In this document: positions 51,885 to 64,000 of the stretch, piece after piece
Layout of the letters: each line of letters starts with the position of its first letter
How positions within the stretch are numbered: position 1 is the first letter of the stretch
The notes under the pieces: generated by a model
The model's database searches: none
What the model was told of the DNA's origin: nothing
Seen by the model: only the letters and a program-made list of their open reading frames with translations
Program-made: the position numbers and the translations under genes
DNA from: Symbiodinium natans
Lineage: Eukaryota > Sar > Dinophyceae > Suessiales > Symbiodiniaceae
Direction of reading: 5' to 3'
Length of the DNA stretch: 64,000 nucleotides
Assembly (NCBI GenBank): GCA_905221605.1
Contig: CAJNDS010000579.1
Span: 1 to 64,000 of the forward strand

Positions 51885-51975
51885 GTGAGAGTGTGAGAGT
51901 GTTTAGAGTGTGAGAGTGTGAGAGTGTGAGAGTGTTTAGAGTGTGAGAGAGCGAGAGAGTGTGAGAGTGTGCCTC
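51885..51975. repeat. GTGTGAGA minisatellite
   Basis: GTGTGAGA and GTGTTTAGA units alternate over about 90 bases. Confidence 0.85.
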
Positions 51976-54900
51976 TCGGACCCTCGGACAGGGCGCTGCC
52001 CTGACGCGCAGTACCACTTGAATCATGTGTGGGTTAGGCTCTACACAAGCCACAGGCCGCACTGGCCTGCAAACTCTGGCCAAAAAATCGATCACGAGGC
52101 GGGAGGTAGAGAATGCACAGGAGGAATGCGCATACGGGCATTCCCGGCCGCCGTGTTTATGCCACAACCGCAAGCTGTTACAAGCACTTCAATACCTGCG
52201 AGTCTGTCCAGGTCTGTCCACGAGTCATCACGAGTCCACAAATTCCGAGGGCCTTAGGCGACATTTTATATCTTTTTGTTTTGTTCGGCAACGTCAGAGT
52301 GTGTGCAGATCGTACATACGTACACAAAGGCTGAAGACTTCGTGTTCGCTTCCTACACGCGGCAAACTCTGGACTTGTGAAATCAAAGCCATCACTCACC
52401 TTGCAGCTGTCTAAGAGGAAGAAACAAGCCTTTTCAATGAACGCCTACATTCTGGCAAAGCTTGAAGAACATTCTGTGCCATTTATGCCCTGCCCAAGCG
52501 CGCGCACACTGGCTGCAAAAATTTCCGGTGGTCTCAGCTGTTCTTCGTGTTTTCTTGCGAAAGATGCATGCGCCTAAACACATCTGTATCACCAACTGCT
52601 TGAGAACACATCATTCAGGCTCAGGGAAGCGTTGTATGTAGGGCCAAATTTTGGGAAAGCCCAGAGCCACAAACCCTTGAAACCAAACGGAAAAAACCAG
52701 TCTGCACAGACAGAATTTTGCACAAAGTCAGCGAGCACAACGTTACCTAAAAGACTTGCAATCAGCTATCGACCAATGCCACAAGTGAGCAGGGAAAGAA
52801 CAGGTGGATTAAGCAAATGAGACAGTGAAAGACGCACAGCAGCAAAGGAAGCAACGCGCAGCAAGAACGTGGCAATGTGTGGCAAGCACGCTGTCAAGTC
52901 AGCAAGTGCCCACAGTCACACAGAGCAAAGCGACTCGGTTTGCTCACCCAATGGATTCGGGTTCGTGTCGGATTCGAACTTGATTCGACGCTAATGGCTG
53001 TGAAGATAATGGCTGTGAAGATAGGGCAATCAATGCGCATCCGATGAAGATTTTGACAGGATTGCGAAAAGGTTCCATTGACTGTGTTGGATTCGAATCC
53101 TGTTCGAACCTGAGCGTGAAAGGAAACAAAGGCGGATGTGAACGTGGCACGGGTGGTTTCTCTACCTTAGCTCGGGTGAAGTTGTTTGCAGGTTGCCCGG
53201 CTGCTATTGCTTCCTCTTGCTGTGTAGGTTCGTTTCCCATTTACTGGGCTTCCAGCGCTGCATTGCTTTCGTTTTTTGCTGCATAGCTGTTGGTTTTTTT
53301 TGTTGATTTTTCGTGCTGTAGTTTTTGCTTTTGGCACTTTTTTGTTTTCATTTTTAGACCCTTTGTTTTTGCACATTTGAAGCTGGGTTGCTTGTCAGTT
53401 TTGACAATGCTGGATTGCAAATTTATTTCGGCCGACATTGGCTGATTTTACCAACAAAGGCCGGATGCACTTCCAGCGCAATTTGCTGCCCTGTTGTGGC
53501 TCAAAGCGTTTTTCCAGCAAGGTTTTTGCATAACTTTTGGACATGGGGTTCTGGCATAATGCGCTGTAGAGCAAGCAAGGAGAGCGCACAAAGGCCCACT
53601 GACCAGGAGAAGTAGGAGAGGGAGAGAGAGAGCGAGAGAGAGAGAGAAAATAAAATGGAGACAAGAAGAGGCGACATGAAATAAACAGGAGAGCGACGGA
53701 GAGCAACGGAGGGCAACGAGACAGAGCCGAGCCCGATGGCTTCTTGCAGTGATGGCGTGGCCACTTCTGGGTGTCTCGGAGTACAAGGTTTTAAGTAGAG
53801 ATTACGCAGGGTCCTCCCGACTTTTCCCAATCTTGATGGTGCCTCTCCGCTACAGGTTGCCGAGTGCCGGAGAAGGAAAATGCAGACGAGGCCATTCAGG
53901 TTTTGGCTATGAAAGGATCATTGCACCTACAATTTTCCCGCAGTCTGCTGATGTGTTTCAGTGAGGTAAAGCCAGTGAAGTTGATGCCGAAGTTGCCGCT
54001 GAGTGCGCCTCAGACGGTTTACCCAACGTGCTTGGATGTGAGCTTACGTGCTTGTCTTGGTTGAGCATGCGGGGGTGGATTCTGGTGGATTGGAACGTCC
54101 AAGGAATGGGCCCTCAGGACATCTTGAAACAGAAGTTCTGCTTGGAAAAACCGGGGAGTTTGACTTACGCACGGGGCCCAAGACCCGACGGATGGGGAAA
54201 TGCTGGGAAAAATGCAGAAGAGCATGCTCTCAGCATGTCACAACTTAGGCTTGAAGCCGAAGTGGCATGCATGATACCCAGAATTCAGCAGAACTCAGCA
54301 GGAGTCTTGTTTTGTTCGACAGCGATGCTCGCAGAGCTCACTGAGTGCCTGAGGCGAATGTGTCACGGATTCCTGCCACTGCCCGATTGCAGAGGCATTC
54401 CTTGCAACATGCGCCACTGCCTTCCGAACCAGCATTGTGAGCAGTGACCAGATGTGAAAAGGTCTCTACCGCCTTTGCCAGAACCCAGCGACTCAAGGAG
54501 GTGCGCTGGCATGGCCAAAAACACCCAATCTGGGCCAATCCCACTCAACATCATTCAGCTTCCTCGACAGGCTGCAAACAGCTCGTCATGCGCAAGCGGT
54601 GGGCCTTACATGAGCATCAGCAGAAAGTCTACACGTCCACACCCTTGCAACTTCCAAGCTTAGGGTGACTTTGCCAACCTTCACAAGATCGTTTGCGCCC
54701 AAGCCGCCGTGCATTCGCACATCGCCAGGCGAGCGCCATCATGAGCCAACATCGTCCCACTGTTTCAGGATCACCTACATCTAGCACAATCACTTCCCGA
54801 CGACGCGCCGCTGGCAGGGCAAACGTCATGAACGTCATTCTGCATCGTGCTGCATGGTGCTGCATGCTGCTGCATGCAAGTGGCAGAGAAGTCCGTGTTT

Positions 54901-56900
54901 GCCAGGGAGCCGGATCCCACTCCGCAGACCTAGCAGATGATGAGAGGCGCTGGATTGAATCGATGGCGACGTGGTGTTGAGCGTGTTCTGCAAAGGCCTG
55001 ATCACAACTCATTGCAGCTATTTGGGCTGCTCTTCACTCAGACTAGTCTCAGACTGGATTGCAGTGGACCAATGGATTTAGCCTTCACTTCCAGGTTTTT
55101 TGGGTGTAGCTTTGTAGGAGCTTATGTGAGCCAAAGTGCTTTCCATTGCATGCTCCGCTCCTGCCCTTGCCAAAGGCCTGAACATGCTGCCACGGCGATG
55201 GCAGGTGTGCCATCTTGTGTGATTCTACAAAAGCTACAATTGCGCGGAATCTCGCTAAATATCCTCAATCCGAGGCAGCACCAGCAGCAAGAGCTTGTTC
55301 TCAACGGTAACATCCTCACATGCCCGGGCCTTGGATGTCATCTTCTGGTGTGGCGGACGATGTTGACGTGTCTGTGGCGCCTGATTTCCATTGATTTCCC
55401 ACATATTGCCGCATGATGCAGGCAAGTCTGTCATCGGTCACGCCGCTCTCGTTCAGGCAACAGCATTGCAGGTAAGTTTGTGAGCTTTCATCCTAATCGC
55501 CCAGCTAAAGGCGCGGTGCGGATGTCCTGGCAAGTCCCTCAGCAGTCGCTGGTTTGTTCGCCAGAAGTATCAGGGAGAGAGAGGGACCCCCAGAAGCAAA
55601 AACATTGTGCAAGTTTGTGCTGTGACTCGACAGGGCACTCAACGACCAGCGCCGCGAGCCTATGTACGCCTTGGTTGCCTGGGCTGTGGATGACTGTTGA
55701 AGTTAAAGTCTGTGGATGGTGCAAATGTGGAAGTGGCCACGAGGCATGCAAAGTGTCGCGGCCAAAAAACGGCGTGACACTTTGCTTTCTCCCTTCTCTG
55801 CTTGGTCTGAGATTCTCGCAGCCAGCATCTCAAGGTTCTTGTGGGGGAATCTGAGCCTTGGGTCTTGGATCGTCGGCATCCCAACGTGTCAAACGTTTCC
55901 AAGCAGCTGCGTCATTCGATGTCGTATGGAGGCCTGAAAGCCTGCTTCCAACATTCCTTTGCGGATGTCAAGGCTCTTGGTGGTCTTTGCTGATGTATTT
56001 TGTTGAACTGCTGTTGTTTGCTGTCGGACACCAGTTCAAGTAGCTGAACCGGCCTGGATCCAAAACGCATGAAGCTGTTAAGCTGATGCAAGCATCGGCC
56101 GCGGCATTTGCATCAGTGGAGTTGCACGTCGTCACACGTGCGTGGTAGGGTTTCTGGATTAGGGATGTTTAGGGTTCAGGATTTAGGGTGTACGTTCTCG
56201 GTGTCAGCATCAATGACTTAGAGAGCCCCTTTTGCGCATGGTAATTCTGTGGCTGCAGCGGGAGGCTGAGCTTGTCGAGATGGAACGCGTGCTCGCTGCA
56301 CCAAGCAAAGAAGGAGCAGTCCTTGGCGCGTAGCTGCTCGCGGTAACATGGTGGATAGAATGCAATGAAGTGAGTAAGACGAGGCAGCGAAGAGAGAATG
56401 GCAGCAGCCTCATGTCACTGCTCCTGTGCTCGTAGGCTTTCCGGACAGAGGATGTAGCACATGGCAGCAATAGAGTGCGTAGCACCAACGAAACCCGTGG
56501 TCCTGGTGATTGTGCTTTTTCCAAGTTGCTGCAAGACAAGCTGTGGCACATCGAAAAGAACTCAGCCCCTCTCGGGTTCTGGCACATTGTCACTGTCTTT
56601 CTCTGAAGAAGAGTTTCGGCTTGACATCTTTGAGAATCATCATGCACCATTGGAAGGGTCGAATCGATCGATGGGTCCCGTCTTCGAGGTCGTTGCATGA
56701 AATTTTAACCCTTGGGACGACACAAACCCTGAAGGGGTTCTTAAGTGTCCATGTTCTCTATCATAGCAGGGACGATAGGACTACATATCACGAAAGCTAG
56801 CTCTGTGGAGCTGGCGGGAGTTGTCGTTTACCCATGCACTGGTATTCACCTTGTTAAGAAGCTTCCAGGGAAAAAAAAGGGTTCCACACCTTAACAGGTC
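51976..56900. other. No recognisable gene
   Basis: Many short frames, none with a domain or convincing codon character. The only clear low-complexity tract is a GA-rich stretch at about 53608-53660. Confidence 0.45.
53608..53660. repeat. GA-rich low-complexity tract
   Basis: GAGAGAGA runs with occasional C and A interruptions, ending in AAAATAAAAT. A similar tract lies at about 58138-58205. Confidence 0.85.
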
Positions 56901-56921
56901 CGAAACCCAAGACTTAAGGTG

Positions 56922-57135
56922 GGGGTTGGGGGGGGGGGCCCCCCCCCCCCCCCCCTCACCTCACCATGAAGCATTTTCGAAGGATAAGGTGCCGGCGCCC
57001 CCCCCCCCCCCCCCCCCCTCCTTTAAGGTGGTTGCGTGTGGATAAGGTAGGGGGGGGGGGGCCCCCCCTTACCCCCTTCAGGTCCCCCCCCCCCCCACAA
57101 GTCCCCCCCCACCCCACCCCAAGGTCCTCCCCCGC
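56922..57135. repeat. Poly-G/poly-C tracts in inverted pairs
   Basis: Runs of 11 or more G directly followed by long C runs (near 56928-56956), then a ~21-base C run (near 57000), a G12-C7 junction (near 57050-57067) and further C runs to 57130. Adjacent G and C runs can form hairpins, and the G runs could form quadruplexes. Confidence 0.9.
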
Positions 57136-59795
57136 CCCCCACAGTCACCATGCTCTGAAGGTCTGTGGTACTTTGCAGAGGTCGTACTGAACAGAGCTTC
57201 CCTGTACCTAAACTTCGTTTGCGACACGGGGTTCCAGCGGGGGAAGCAAGGGGGCTGAAGGAGTTCAGGGCTTCAGATTTCGAGTTTAGGGGTCTTCGAT
57301 CTTACCTGACTAACCGGTTGAGTCTCTACATGGACTCAATCGTGCTTGTTAACAGCTGCTCAAACATGCATTCGAGACTGAAGCTGCTGCTTGGAGCAGC
57401 GATACCCATTCTGCATGTGCACGCCATCAAACTTGGGGGAGCCGTGTGCTTTGGGGGAAGTAGACTCTGGTACACGCAGCGCCGCACAAGGGGCAGGATA
57501 GTGATGGTCAGTGCAGGGACATGATAGTGATTGTCAGCGTTGTCAATTCTGAAATACGGAAAAAGCTGCGCCGGCGGCTCCAAGTCCTGCCGACTCGCTG
57601 CATGCCACCCCCCTGCGGTGACTAGCTTTCGTAGCCCCTTCTCAAGTAGGGTTGATGATCCTCCTCATGTAAGGTTCATTTGGTCCATAAGTTTGCCTGG
57701 AAAGCTCCCTCGCCCAAGAAAGACGCAACATCTTGGTTTAAAGCAAAAAGTCTACCAACACCTCGGTTTACAGCAAAAAGTCTGAAAGTACAGAGAGGTT
57801 GCCGCTTTTCGGGGGGCAGGGTGCCCAAAAGGAGCATGTAAGATTGGAAAGCCTCGTTCAAGGCTTTTTAGGGCTTGAGAGTGCAGTCTTGGCACCTCTG
57901 CACCAAGGCATCCAAGAAGCCTGGAATACTTTTCAAGGAGAGAGAGAAGCGGATAAAGCAGGCCGAGGTGGGTGCCTTGATGCTCTCTTGGAAGCATAGT
58001 GCATATATTCAATACATCGACAGTTGAAATTATTGAGAGATCATGCTGGTAGACAAATATCAAATATCCCATGTCCAGGTCGCGACGGCCCAGGCTAACA
58101 AGGCCGGTGAGGTGCTGGGCTACGTGGCCTCCATGCAGGAGAGAGACCGAGACTCTCTGCGACCGAGCGAGCGAGAGAGAGACAGAGAGAGAGAACTGAG
58201 AAAGAAAAAACAAAACGAGCTGTTTGTTGGTTTGTTGGACCTCTGGCTCTCGAGGCTGCCTTCGACGCTTCTGGCCTTGAGTGCTGGGAGCCGCCGACCC
58301 CGGTTGTTTCAGCATGCCTCCGTGTGAAATCTCTGCAAGTTCGCGAGCCCACTTGCGCTTCAGGCAACGCGCGGCTGAGGCTCCGTCAGTTTGTTGCGCC
58401 AGGGCGCTAGCCAGTGCACACCCTTGTGGAGGCCGACCAGGTGAAAGCCATGGCCTCCACTTGGACCAGGCTTGCTGTAGGAGATTGTCCACGAGATGGT
58501 GTGCAGTGTGTTCAAGACAAGGTCAATGCAGTTAAGTCCTCCTACCACTTCTGCCACAACGCAGGACACCAACTGGCCTGAGAACTCCTAAAGAATTGAA
58601 ACACGTATCACAAGTGCAGCAGCAACTGATGACGAAGGATCTGACTTCGCAGACAACTGCAGAGTCAAGCGACAAAGAGAATGAGGAGGAGGAGGAGGAG
58701 CTGCAGTTGCAGCAGCAAGGGCCACCGTTGAATGTGCAGCTGGGGTTGAATGGCAGGACAATCCGGAAGAGGAGATTGTAACTTCCTCCGATGTCGAGGT
58801 ACTGGCATGCTGTCTCACGGACACACAGGGTGACCGAGTGCCATGTTGTCGAAGGCGTTCCGTAGCATGGAGATGCTGCGCTTTGTTCGGTGGCTCTGCG
58901 GCCTACCCAAAGTGGATTACAACCCCCATTTCGAGGCCAGGAGTTTCCAGTTGCCAGATTGAGAGTACTAGAGAGAATGTGTGTTGTCTCAATCGCGTAG
59001 GGTGAGTTCAAAGAGGATCAGGAGTGATCATGTGGCTTACCTGTAGAAGGTCAGTGGTGCATCCTTGCCGATGTAGGAAAATGAACGCTTGTGTTATTGA
59101 GGATGTGTTTGTGGATTTTGTGGCCGTGCGGTGTGCAAGCAGCGGTTGCTTTGGTTGGCCTATCCTCAACACCCATGGTTCACATGGCTCAAAGAAGTGA
59201 AACGGATTGGGCCTTGATTGCTGTAACCCCCTTTCCCCCCCCCCCCTTTCCCGCCCGCACCTGCCCCGCTCCCCACCCCCCCTCCCTCACGCGCTTATCC
59301 CCCTCACTCTCGATGCACCAAGTGCAGCAGGGTCAGCGTGTCAGGCCTGTGTAGATAGTTCGGAGTTTTTGAGCCAGGAGTCCACCCAGCCAAGCTAGCA
59401 GAGCCCAGCCATATCGCTCAGACAAATTGTACCAGCGTGTCTCACTACGTCTGCTAAGTCTACTAGGTCTTCACTCCAACTTTGTCAGTGCACTCGCAGG
59501 CTGCATGCCGCATCTTCTGCGAGGCAAGGGGGACTTGTGACATTTTGTGTATGTGTGCTCCGATGAAAAGTACACCGTCCGGCCCGGACATCAACACGTA
59601 GTGTCCCGGGTTTCCTGGCATTCTGCGCAATGCTGGATGCAGAACAGCGATACTGCTGAAAATGCCGAATCAGCATTTTCAATCTCCATCGCATGAGAAC
59701 TTTTTCTCGTGGTTTGCAGCGAGCTTGCACTGAACCAATGGTGATCTCACACCAATGTCACTTCTGAACCTGCACAGCAGCATTCTTTCAAGAAT
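57136..59795. other. No recognisable gene
   Basis: Includes a 27-base near-tandem duplication around GGTTTACAGCAAAAAGTC (57730-57785), a GA-rich tract (58138-58205) and a C-rich run (59228-59290). A minus-strand frame at 57752-58492 spans the GA tract and looks incidental. Confidence 0.4.
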
Positions 59796-59797
59796 CC

Positions 59798-59935
59798 ATG
59801 CATCCATCCATCCATCCACCCAGTCATCCTCTCAACCACTCATCCACTCATCCATTCGTCCACTCATCCACTCAACTATTCATCCATTTATCCATTCTTC
59901 CATTCATCCATCGATTCACTCGTTCATTCATCCAT
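59798..59935. repeat. Degenerate CATC/ATCC microsatellite
   Basis: CATCCATCCATC followed by variants CACTCATC and CATTCATC over about 140 bases. Confidence 0.9.
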
Positions 59936-61558
59936 CCTGCCAGGCTGCCAGCCATCCACCAACCGACGGGACACGTCAAGTTCCTTCGAGGTAAGTGCGA
60001 CCGGTTCGAGACTTCAATGCGTCACTGGGCACTGTGACTATTTCGTCGTGGCGCCGACGAGTTCAGCAAAGGCACGTTGCCGTGTTCTCGAGCTCCGGCT
60101 TAGAAGTCTTAGCCGCAAAGGCTACGGTGTTGCCGCGTGTGCTGCAAGCCGTCCTTTCGGTTGTGCTCCCGTGGCAGGTGTCCCACACACAGGGCCCAAC
60201 CATTCGCAATTCAGTCACCAGACGCCCACAACAGCCGCTGGCGACGCGGTACGAATCCCCGCTTCCGGCTAAGTTTCTTCCCTACAATCGTGCTTTCTCA
60301 CGTTTGGCTTGACCCTGCTGTCGTCAGTGGCAGCTTCCCCCAGTTCGGCAGGCCCTTCCATGCGCCCCTCAAACGGCGTAAGCCAGGCCTGTGTGGCTGA
60401 ATGCGCGCTTTTCTACGAGGCATCGCTGCTTCAGTGAAGAAAACCCAGGAGGCGAGGAGCCAACGGCGTGCCCCGGCTTGTACAGAAACAGGTACAGCCA
60501 CTTCTACCTACCCGCAATCCGAGAACAAAGACAGTCTCGCTTCACAGAGGATTTGGTTCCCTTCCCGCTTGGCTTCGCTCTAAACCTTCGCACTGTCGCT
60601 AGTTTGTAGGTCGTGCGGTGTCGAAGTAGCGCCCCGCCAGCTTTCGTTCTTGGGCTTGCCCCCCAAGTTGTTCACGGCGACATCATGTTCAACTTGCGGC
60701 ATGACATCCATCGTGTATGTTGTAGGTTTTGCAGCCGCTGCTCCCGCCGGGTGGTGCTCGAGCAGCTAAACTAGGCCGGTAAGCCCAACTATGCCCAACT
60801 GGTGCTTTGGGAGTGGTCAGCGTTTTTCTGACCGGCAACGAAGGTGATGGCCATGGGCCAGACCTATCCCAAGCAACTGACAAGTTCCTGGAGCTTCAGC
60901 TGGGGCAGGCTTATTGGAGAATGGCAGTCGTGTGCAGAACGAAAACCCGAGTGACAGGTGTCGGTGCTGCACTGCGAGGGTTCACTGGTGGATGCCGTGG
61001 AAGAGGGCTTTGCAGCTATGCACGCTAGGCGGGATTTCTGCTTCGGAGTGCCTGGACTAGGAAGATGTGACATCTTGTGCATCTTCAGCGCAGCCTCACA
61101 AGGATTGGTCCACCATCCCTTCTCGCACCGTGTGAGAAACGTGAAGTACTGCACCTTGCCTGCGAGCTTCAGAAACTGGGATTACTTGATTACCCATTCG
61201 ACGGTTCATGTATGCACTTCTGATCACGTCGCACTTGGCGAGACAGTCTACCAGTACCCCGCTTGCTCATTCCATTGAATCTACGTTGCTCTGTCTCCAA
61301 TTCCCTGCTTTGCCCGATTCCGAGTTATTCAATTTTTCTTTTTCGGGTGAAGGATCTGATGCAGACACACAGCAACAGGCATTTGCAACAGGGACATATT
61401 GAGCCGGACATAGTACCTAGGTTAAGTGCACCCCGAGCTCAGAGGGCAAACAAAAAGTGTCGGGCTTGCGTGTGGGTGCAACCACGGATGACAAAACCTT
61501 CCCAATTCAAGTCATAGCCCGCAGCTATTGAACAAGAACTAAATACTTGCTGTTTGGA
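59936..61558. other. No recognisable gene
   Basis: Short frames only, with no domains or repeats that I can support. Confidence 0.4.
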
Positions 61559-61567
61559 TGCTGTCTG

Positions 61568-61611
<44 letters not shown>

Positions 61612-61790
61612 ATTGTCTATCCGTCCGTCCGTCCGTGTGTCTGTGTCCGTGCGTCTGTCCGTGTGTCGGTGTGTCTGTCCGCGTGTCTGTCCGTGTGTCC
61701 GTCCGTGTGTCTGTCCGTATGTCTGTGTCTGTGTCTGTGTCGGTGTCTGTGTCTGTGTCTGTGTTAGTATCAGTGTCAGTGTTTATGCTT
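61559..61790. repeat. GTCT/GTCC tetranucleotide microsatellite
   Basis: A pure CTGT run at the start grades into CCGT, GTGTCTGT and GTGTCG variants. It creates long Cys/Val/Ser frames on the plus strand and Thr/Asp frames on the minus strand. Confidence 0.95.
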
Positions 61791-61797
61791 TTGTTTT

Positions 61798-61940
61798 TGT
61801 TTGTGTGTTGTGTGTTGTGTGTTGTGTGTTGTGTGTTGTGTGCTGTGTGTTGTGTGTTGTGTGTTGTGTGTTGTGTGTTGTGTGTTGTGTGTTGTGTGTT
61901 GTGTGGTGTGTGGTGTGTGGTGTGTGTTGTGTGCCTTGTG
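61798..61940. repeat. GTGTGTT heptanucleotide tandem repeat
   Basis: About 18 units of a 7-base repeat, nearly perfect, ending in GTGTGGT variants. It adjoins the GTCT tract with only a short T-rich spacer. Confidence 0.95.
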
Positions 61941-62051
61941 ATTGCGTGGTATGTGCATGGCTTGAGGCTGAGAGCCAAGCATGACCTCAAGAAGCGCCAG
62001 GCGCAGAAATGCTATGAATTGCAACTTCCACGCCGCGTGATCTCGAAGTAG

Positions 62052-62240
62052 ATGCTGCCACTATTTGCCACTGCCATTGAGCAAGGTCAGCCTGTCCGAT
62101 GTACAAGCCAAGTGATAAATCTTGAGAAGGCCAGCTTCAAGCGCCAGAAGGAGAAGCTCCTCCTTGAGCAACAACAATTCATCAAAGAACTTCAGCGGCT
62201 CAGCATGAAGTCCAACAGTTTTCGACTCTTGCCGATCTAG
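62052..62240 (+). CDS. Possible coiled-coil exon (62 aa)
   Basis: Reads INLEKASFKRQKEKLLLEQQ and FIKELQRLSMK, a charged amphipathic helix likely to form a coiled coil. It starts with ATG. A downstream or upstream exon cannot be identified. No family recognised. Confidence 0.3.
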   Translation: MLPLFATAIEQGQPVRCTSQVINLEKASFKRQKEKLLLEQQQFIKELQRLSMKSNSFRLLPI

Positions 62241-62314
62241 CCAATCTAGCCTTAGCTCAGGGATCGACACAAGCCAACTGGAGCACAAGTGGGACACTCA
62301 GCACAGTCTTGCCG

Positions 62315-63013
62315 ATGCGTTCTTCTGTTTTTATGTACGGGTACCTGTGTGGCTGGCCATTCCGATCCATTCAGGCTGCAGCATTTCCATCGGCGCTTCG
62401 CAGGCAACTTGGGGTTAAAACACGAGCCACGAGCCAGGATGTCACCACAGTTGCAAACGCTTTCGCGCGCCAGCTCGCAGCCGCAGCTGTGCTGGCTGAA
62501 TGCGCAGTGTCGTGTGCGCATCGCGGACGAAAGAAAGCCAGAGTGACACGTCGCTTGGTGCAGCGCCACACGGAGGGCTTCAGCAGGTTTAGGGTGGTCC
62601 AGGAGGGTCCCAGAAAAGTCCGGAGGGTGTCGCAGCGGATTCAGGAGGTGGGTGGCCCCAGGAAGGTCCGAAGGGAGTCAGGCTGGAGCCCGTTCGGATT
62701 GCGGCTCCTCAAGCGGTTCGGGCAGATTCTACAGGCAAAAGATGGGGGGGAAGGGGGAAGGAGGCCAGATCCTTGTTTGTCTGTTCTAGATGACGCAGGG
62801 GCAGTCCCAAGAATATTTGCTAGGATGAACACCTTCGACACTGGCCTAAACGAGGCTGGCGGACATGATGTGCCAGACATGTGTCCAGCAATAGTCAGTC
62901 CTTGGGTTTTTGCCAGGAACGCCTGTCCCGAGCTTAGTGAAGAGAGTCTAGAGAGCGAAGAAAGTGAAGAGAGTGAAGAGAGTGCAGAGAGTGAAGAGGG
63001 CGACGAAGAGTGA
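62315..63013 (+). CDS. Unrecognised frame with Glu/Ser-rich tail
   Basis: An ATG frame of about 232 codons. Most of it has no recognisable domain; it ends in a SEESEESEESAESEE tail that comes from a 9-base tandem repeat. The opposite strand is also open across the repeat (Ser/Leu/His), so coding on either strand is uncertain. Confidence 0.25.
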   Translation: MRSSVFMYGYLCGWPFRSIQAAAFPSALRRQLGVKTRATSQDVTTVANAFARQLAAAAVLAECAVSCAHRGRKKARVTRRLVQRHTEGFSRFRVVQEGPRKVRRVSQRIQEVGGPRKVRRESGWSPFGLRLLKRFGQILQAKDGGEGGRRPDPCLSVLDDAGAVPRIFARMNTFDTGLNEAGGHDVPDMCPAIVSPWVFARNACPELSEESLESEESEESEESAESEEGDEE

Positions 63014-63117
63014 AGAGAGTGAAGCGAGTGAAGCGAGTGAAGAGAGTGAAGAGAGTGAAGAGTGCGACGAGAGTGAAGAGAGTGAAGCGAGTGAAGAGAG
63101 TGACGAGAGTGAAGCCG
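62937..63117. repeat. 9-bp tandem repeat (GAGTGAAGA)
   Basis: About 18 units with occasional GCG, GCA or GAC variants. The period is a multiple of three, so no frame is closed by length change. Confidence 0.9.
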
Positions 63118-64000
63118 TGAGGGTGTGGTCTTGCATGAGCTCAGGCGGCGCGCAGCAACACGTAGCAACACAACGCTCACCCAAAGACATGTGGACGAAG
63201 ACGAACAAAGCAAAACTCATGATCATCACATCAGGCGGCTGTGCTGTTTGATCTTTATTGTCCGGCAATGAAACGCTTGTAGTAGCGCAGCAGAACTTTG
63301 AAGAGAGCTTGATGATGAGGTGCTGATTGTCTGCCATGTATGTGTCGATATTCGGCCAATGGTTTTGAATGAGGCCGATCTCTGACATCTTCCGGGACTT
63401 GCAGCCGCTCTTGCAAGAGTCTGAGATGCTCTTGGCCCTGTGAGCATAGCAAAGCATCACCGAAGATCGCATAGCGCTTGCCTCAGAACGTTTGGCATCC
63501 TGTGCAGGAACCTTGTCTCGCCCGAAGACGGCCGAGACGGTCCTGGATGGATTTTGACAACGCATCTCGAGGGGCCTTTGCCCAGGCAGAGTGGTGCAAA
63601 GTTGAAGTTCCGACCACTGCTTACACAACGATGCTCACAGGCCGGAGGGACCTGAAGGATTGGGAGCCGGCTGCCGCGGTTCGTTCCTCTGTAAGCTGCA
63701 GGATGCTGCAAAGTTAAAAGATCTTCAATGAAGGTGATGCCAAGGGTACATTGGCGATCCGGCGCAAGCTGCTGAGCCCAAGTCTCCGAGGCTGGGATCC
63801 ATCTGCGGGATTCTGCGGGCCAGGGACGATGGTCTCAGAAGAAGCCCCACTGTGACAACTCGCTTTTCGCAGGCTTTGGTGCCCACAGGAGGCCGTCACC
63901 TTGCAGAACTCCTGCAGAGCTCCTGCAGAGCTCTTGCAGAACGCAAGATCACCTCCAAAAAAGACACAAAGCATTCTTCGGTGTGAGAAGGCACGACACA
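63118..64000. other. No recognisable gene
   Basis: A minus-strand frame (63628-62948) contains an intermediate stretch (MSEIGLIQNHWPNIDTYMAD) that looks protein-like, but it runs into the 9-bp repeat and has no recognisable domain. Nothing else is supported. Confidence 0.35.

Noticed and set aside
52950-53110. tRNA-like T-loop text (GGATTCGAAC, GATTCGAATCC)
   Set aside because: No cloverleaf could be built around it: acceptor and anticodon arms are missing on both strands.
57752-58492. 246-codon minus-strand frame
   Set aside because: It runs through a GA-rich low-complexity tract and has no recognisable domain; composition looks incidental.

Overview
This window looks like nuclear DNA of a dinoflagellate alga. 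That is an inference from the overall picture. There is no prokaryotic operon structure, rRNA or tRNA. Instead there are retroelements (LINE, Copia and DIRS-like types), long satellites, pure microsatellites and a few isolated open frames of host-like character. Most open frames lack an ATG start, as expected for exons, truncated copies or broken transposons.

Layout: 0-3.4 kb holds two unrecognised minus-strand frames, one encoding a probable membrane protein. 5.9-7.2 kb holds a broken minus-strand gene whose C-terminus looks like a tyrosine recombinase. 7.2-10.1 kb is satellite, microsatellite and nested direct/inverted repeats. 10.7-28.9 kb is the main block: two copies of one unusual non-LTR retrotransposon, head to tail on the minus strand. 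Each has an endonuclease/reverse transcriptase/RNase H/zinc-finger ORF2, followed by a further ORF (ORF3) with kinase-like residues. Copy 1 (13.9-21.6 kb) keeps ORF1, but its ORF2 is broken by 11-bp and 5-bp deletions. Copy 2 (about 22.5-28.9 kb) keeps one unbroken ORF2 of about 1,700 residues but lost its 5' end. Both copies are peppered with a ~24-nt stem-loop module, in non-coding DNA and inside the ORFs, where it is read as a short peptide ending Ala-Glu-Gly.

Copy 2 abuts a Copia-type element (28.9-37.0 kb, minus strand: gag-zinc knuckle-protease, then integrase-RT-RNase H). A ~1.6 kb foreign-looking module separates its protease from its integrase. 38.4-38.9 kb repeats the satellite of 7.2-7.8 kb. 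38.9-46.7 kb is mostly featureless, T-rich on the plus strand, with a diverged 330-bp tandem duplication.

47.4-49.5 kb (plus strand) is a DIRS-like reverse transcriptase/RNase H gene with one frameshift at a C run. It is bracketed by two different pairs of near-identical direct repeats (194 bp upstream, 207 bp downstream). Directly after the last repeat lies the C-terminal end of a superfamily 1 helicase gene. Minisatellites and a nearly perfect 461-bp palindrome follow. 52-64 kb carries low-complexity tracts and no gene I can recognise.

The strongest candidates for something undescribed are the in-frame stem-loop modules of the LINE family and its kinase-like third ORF.
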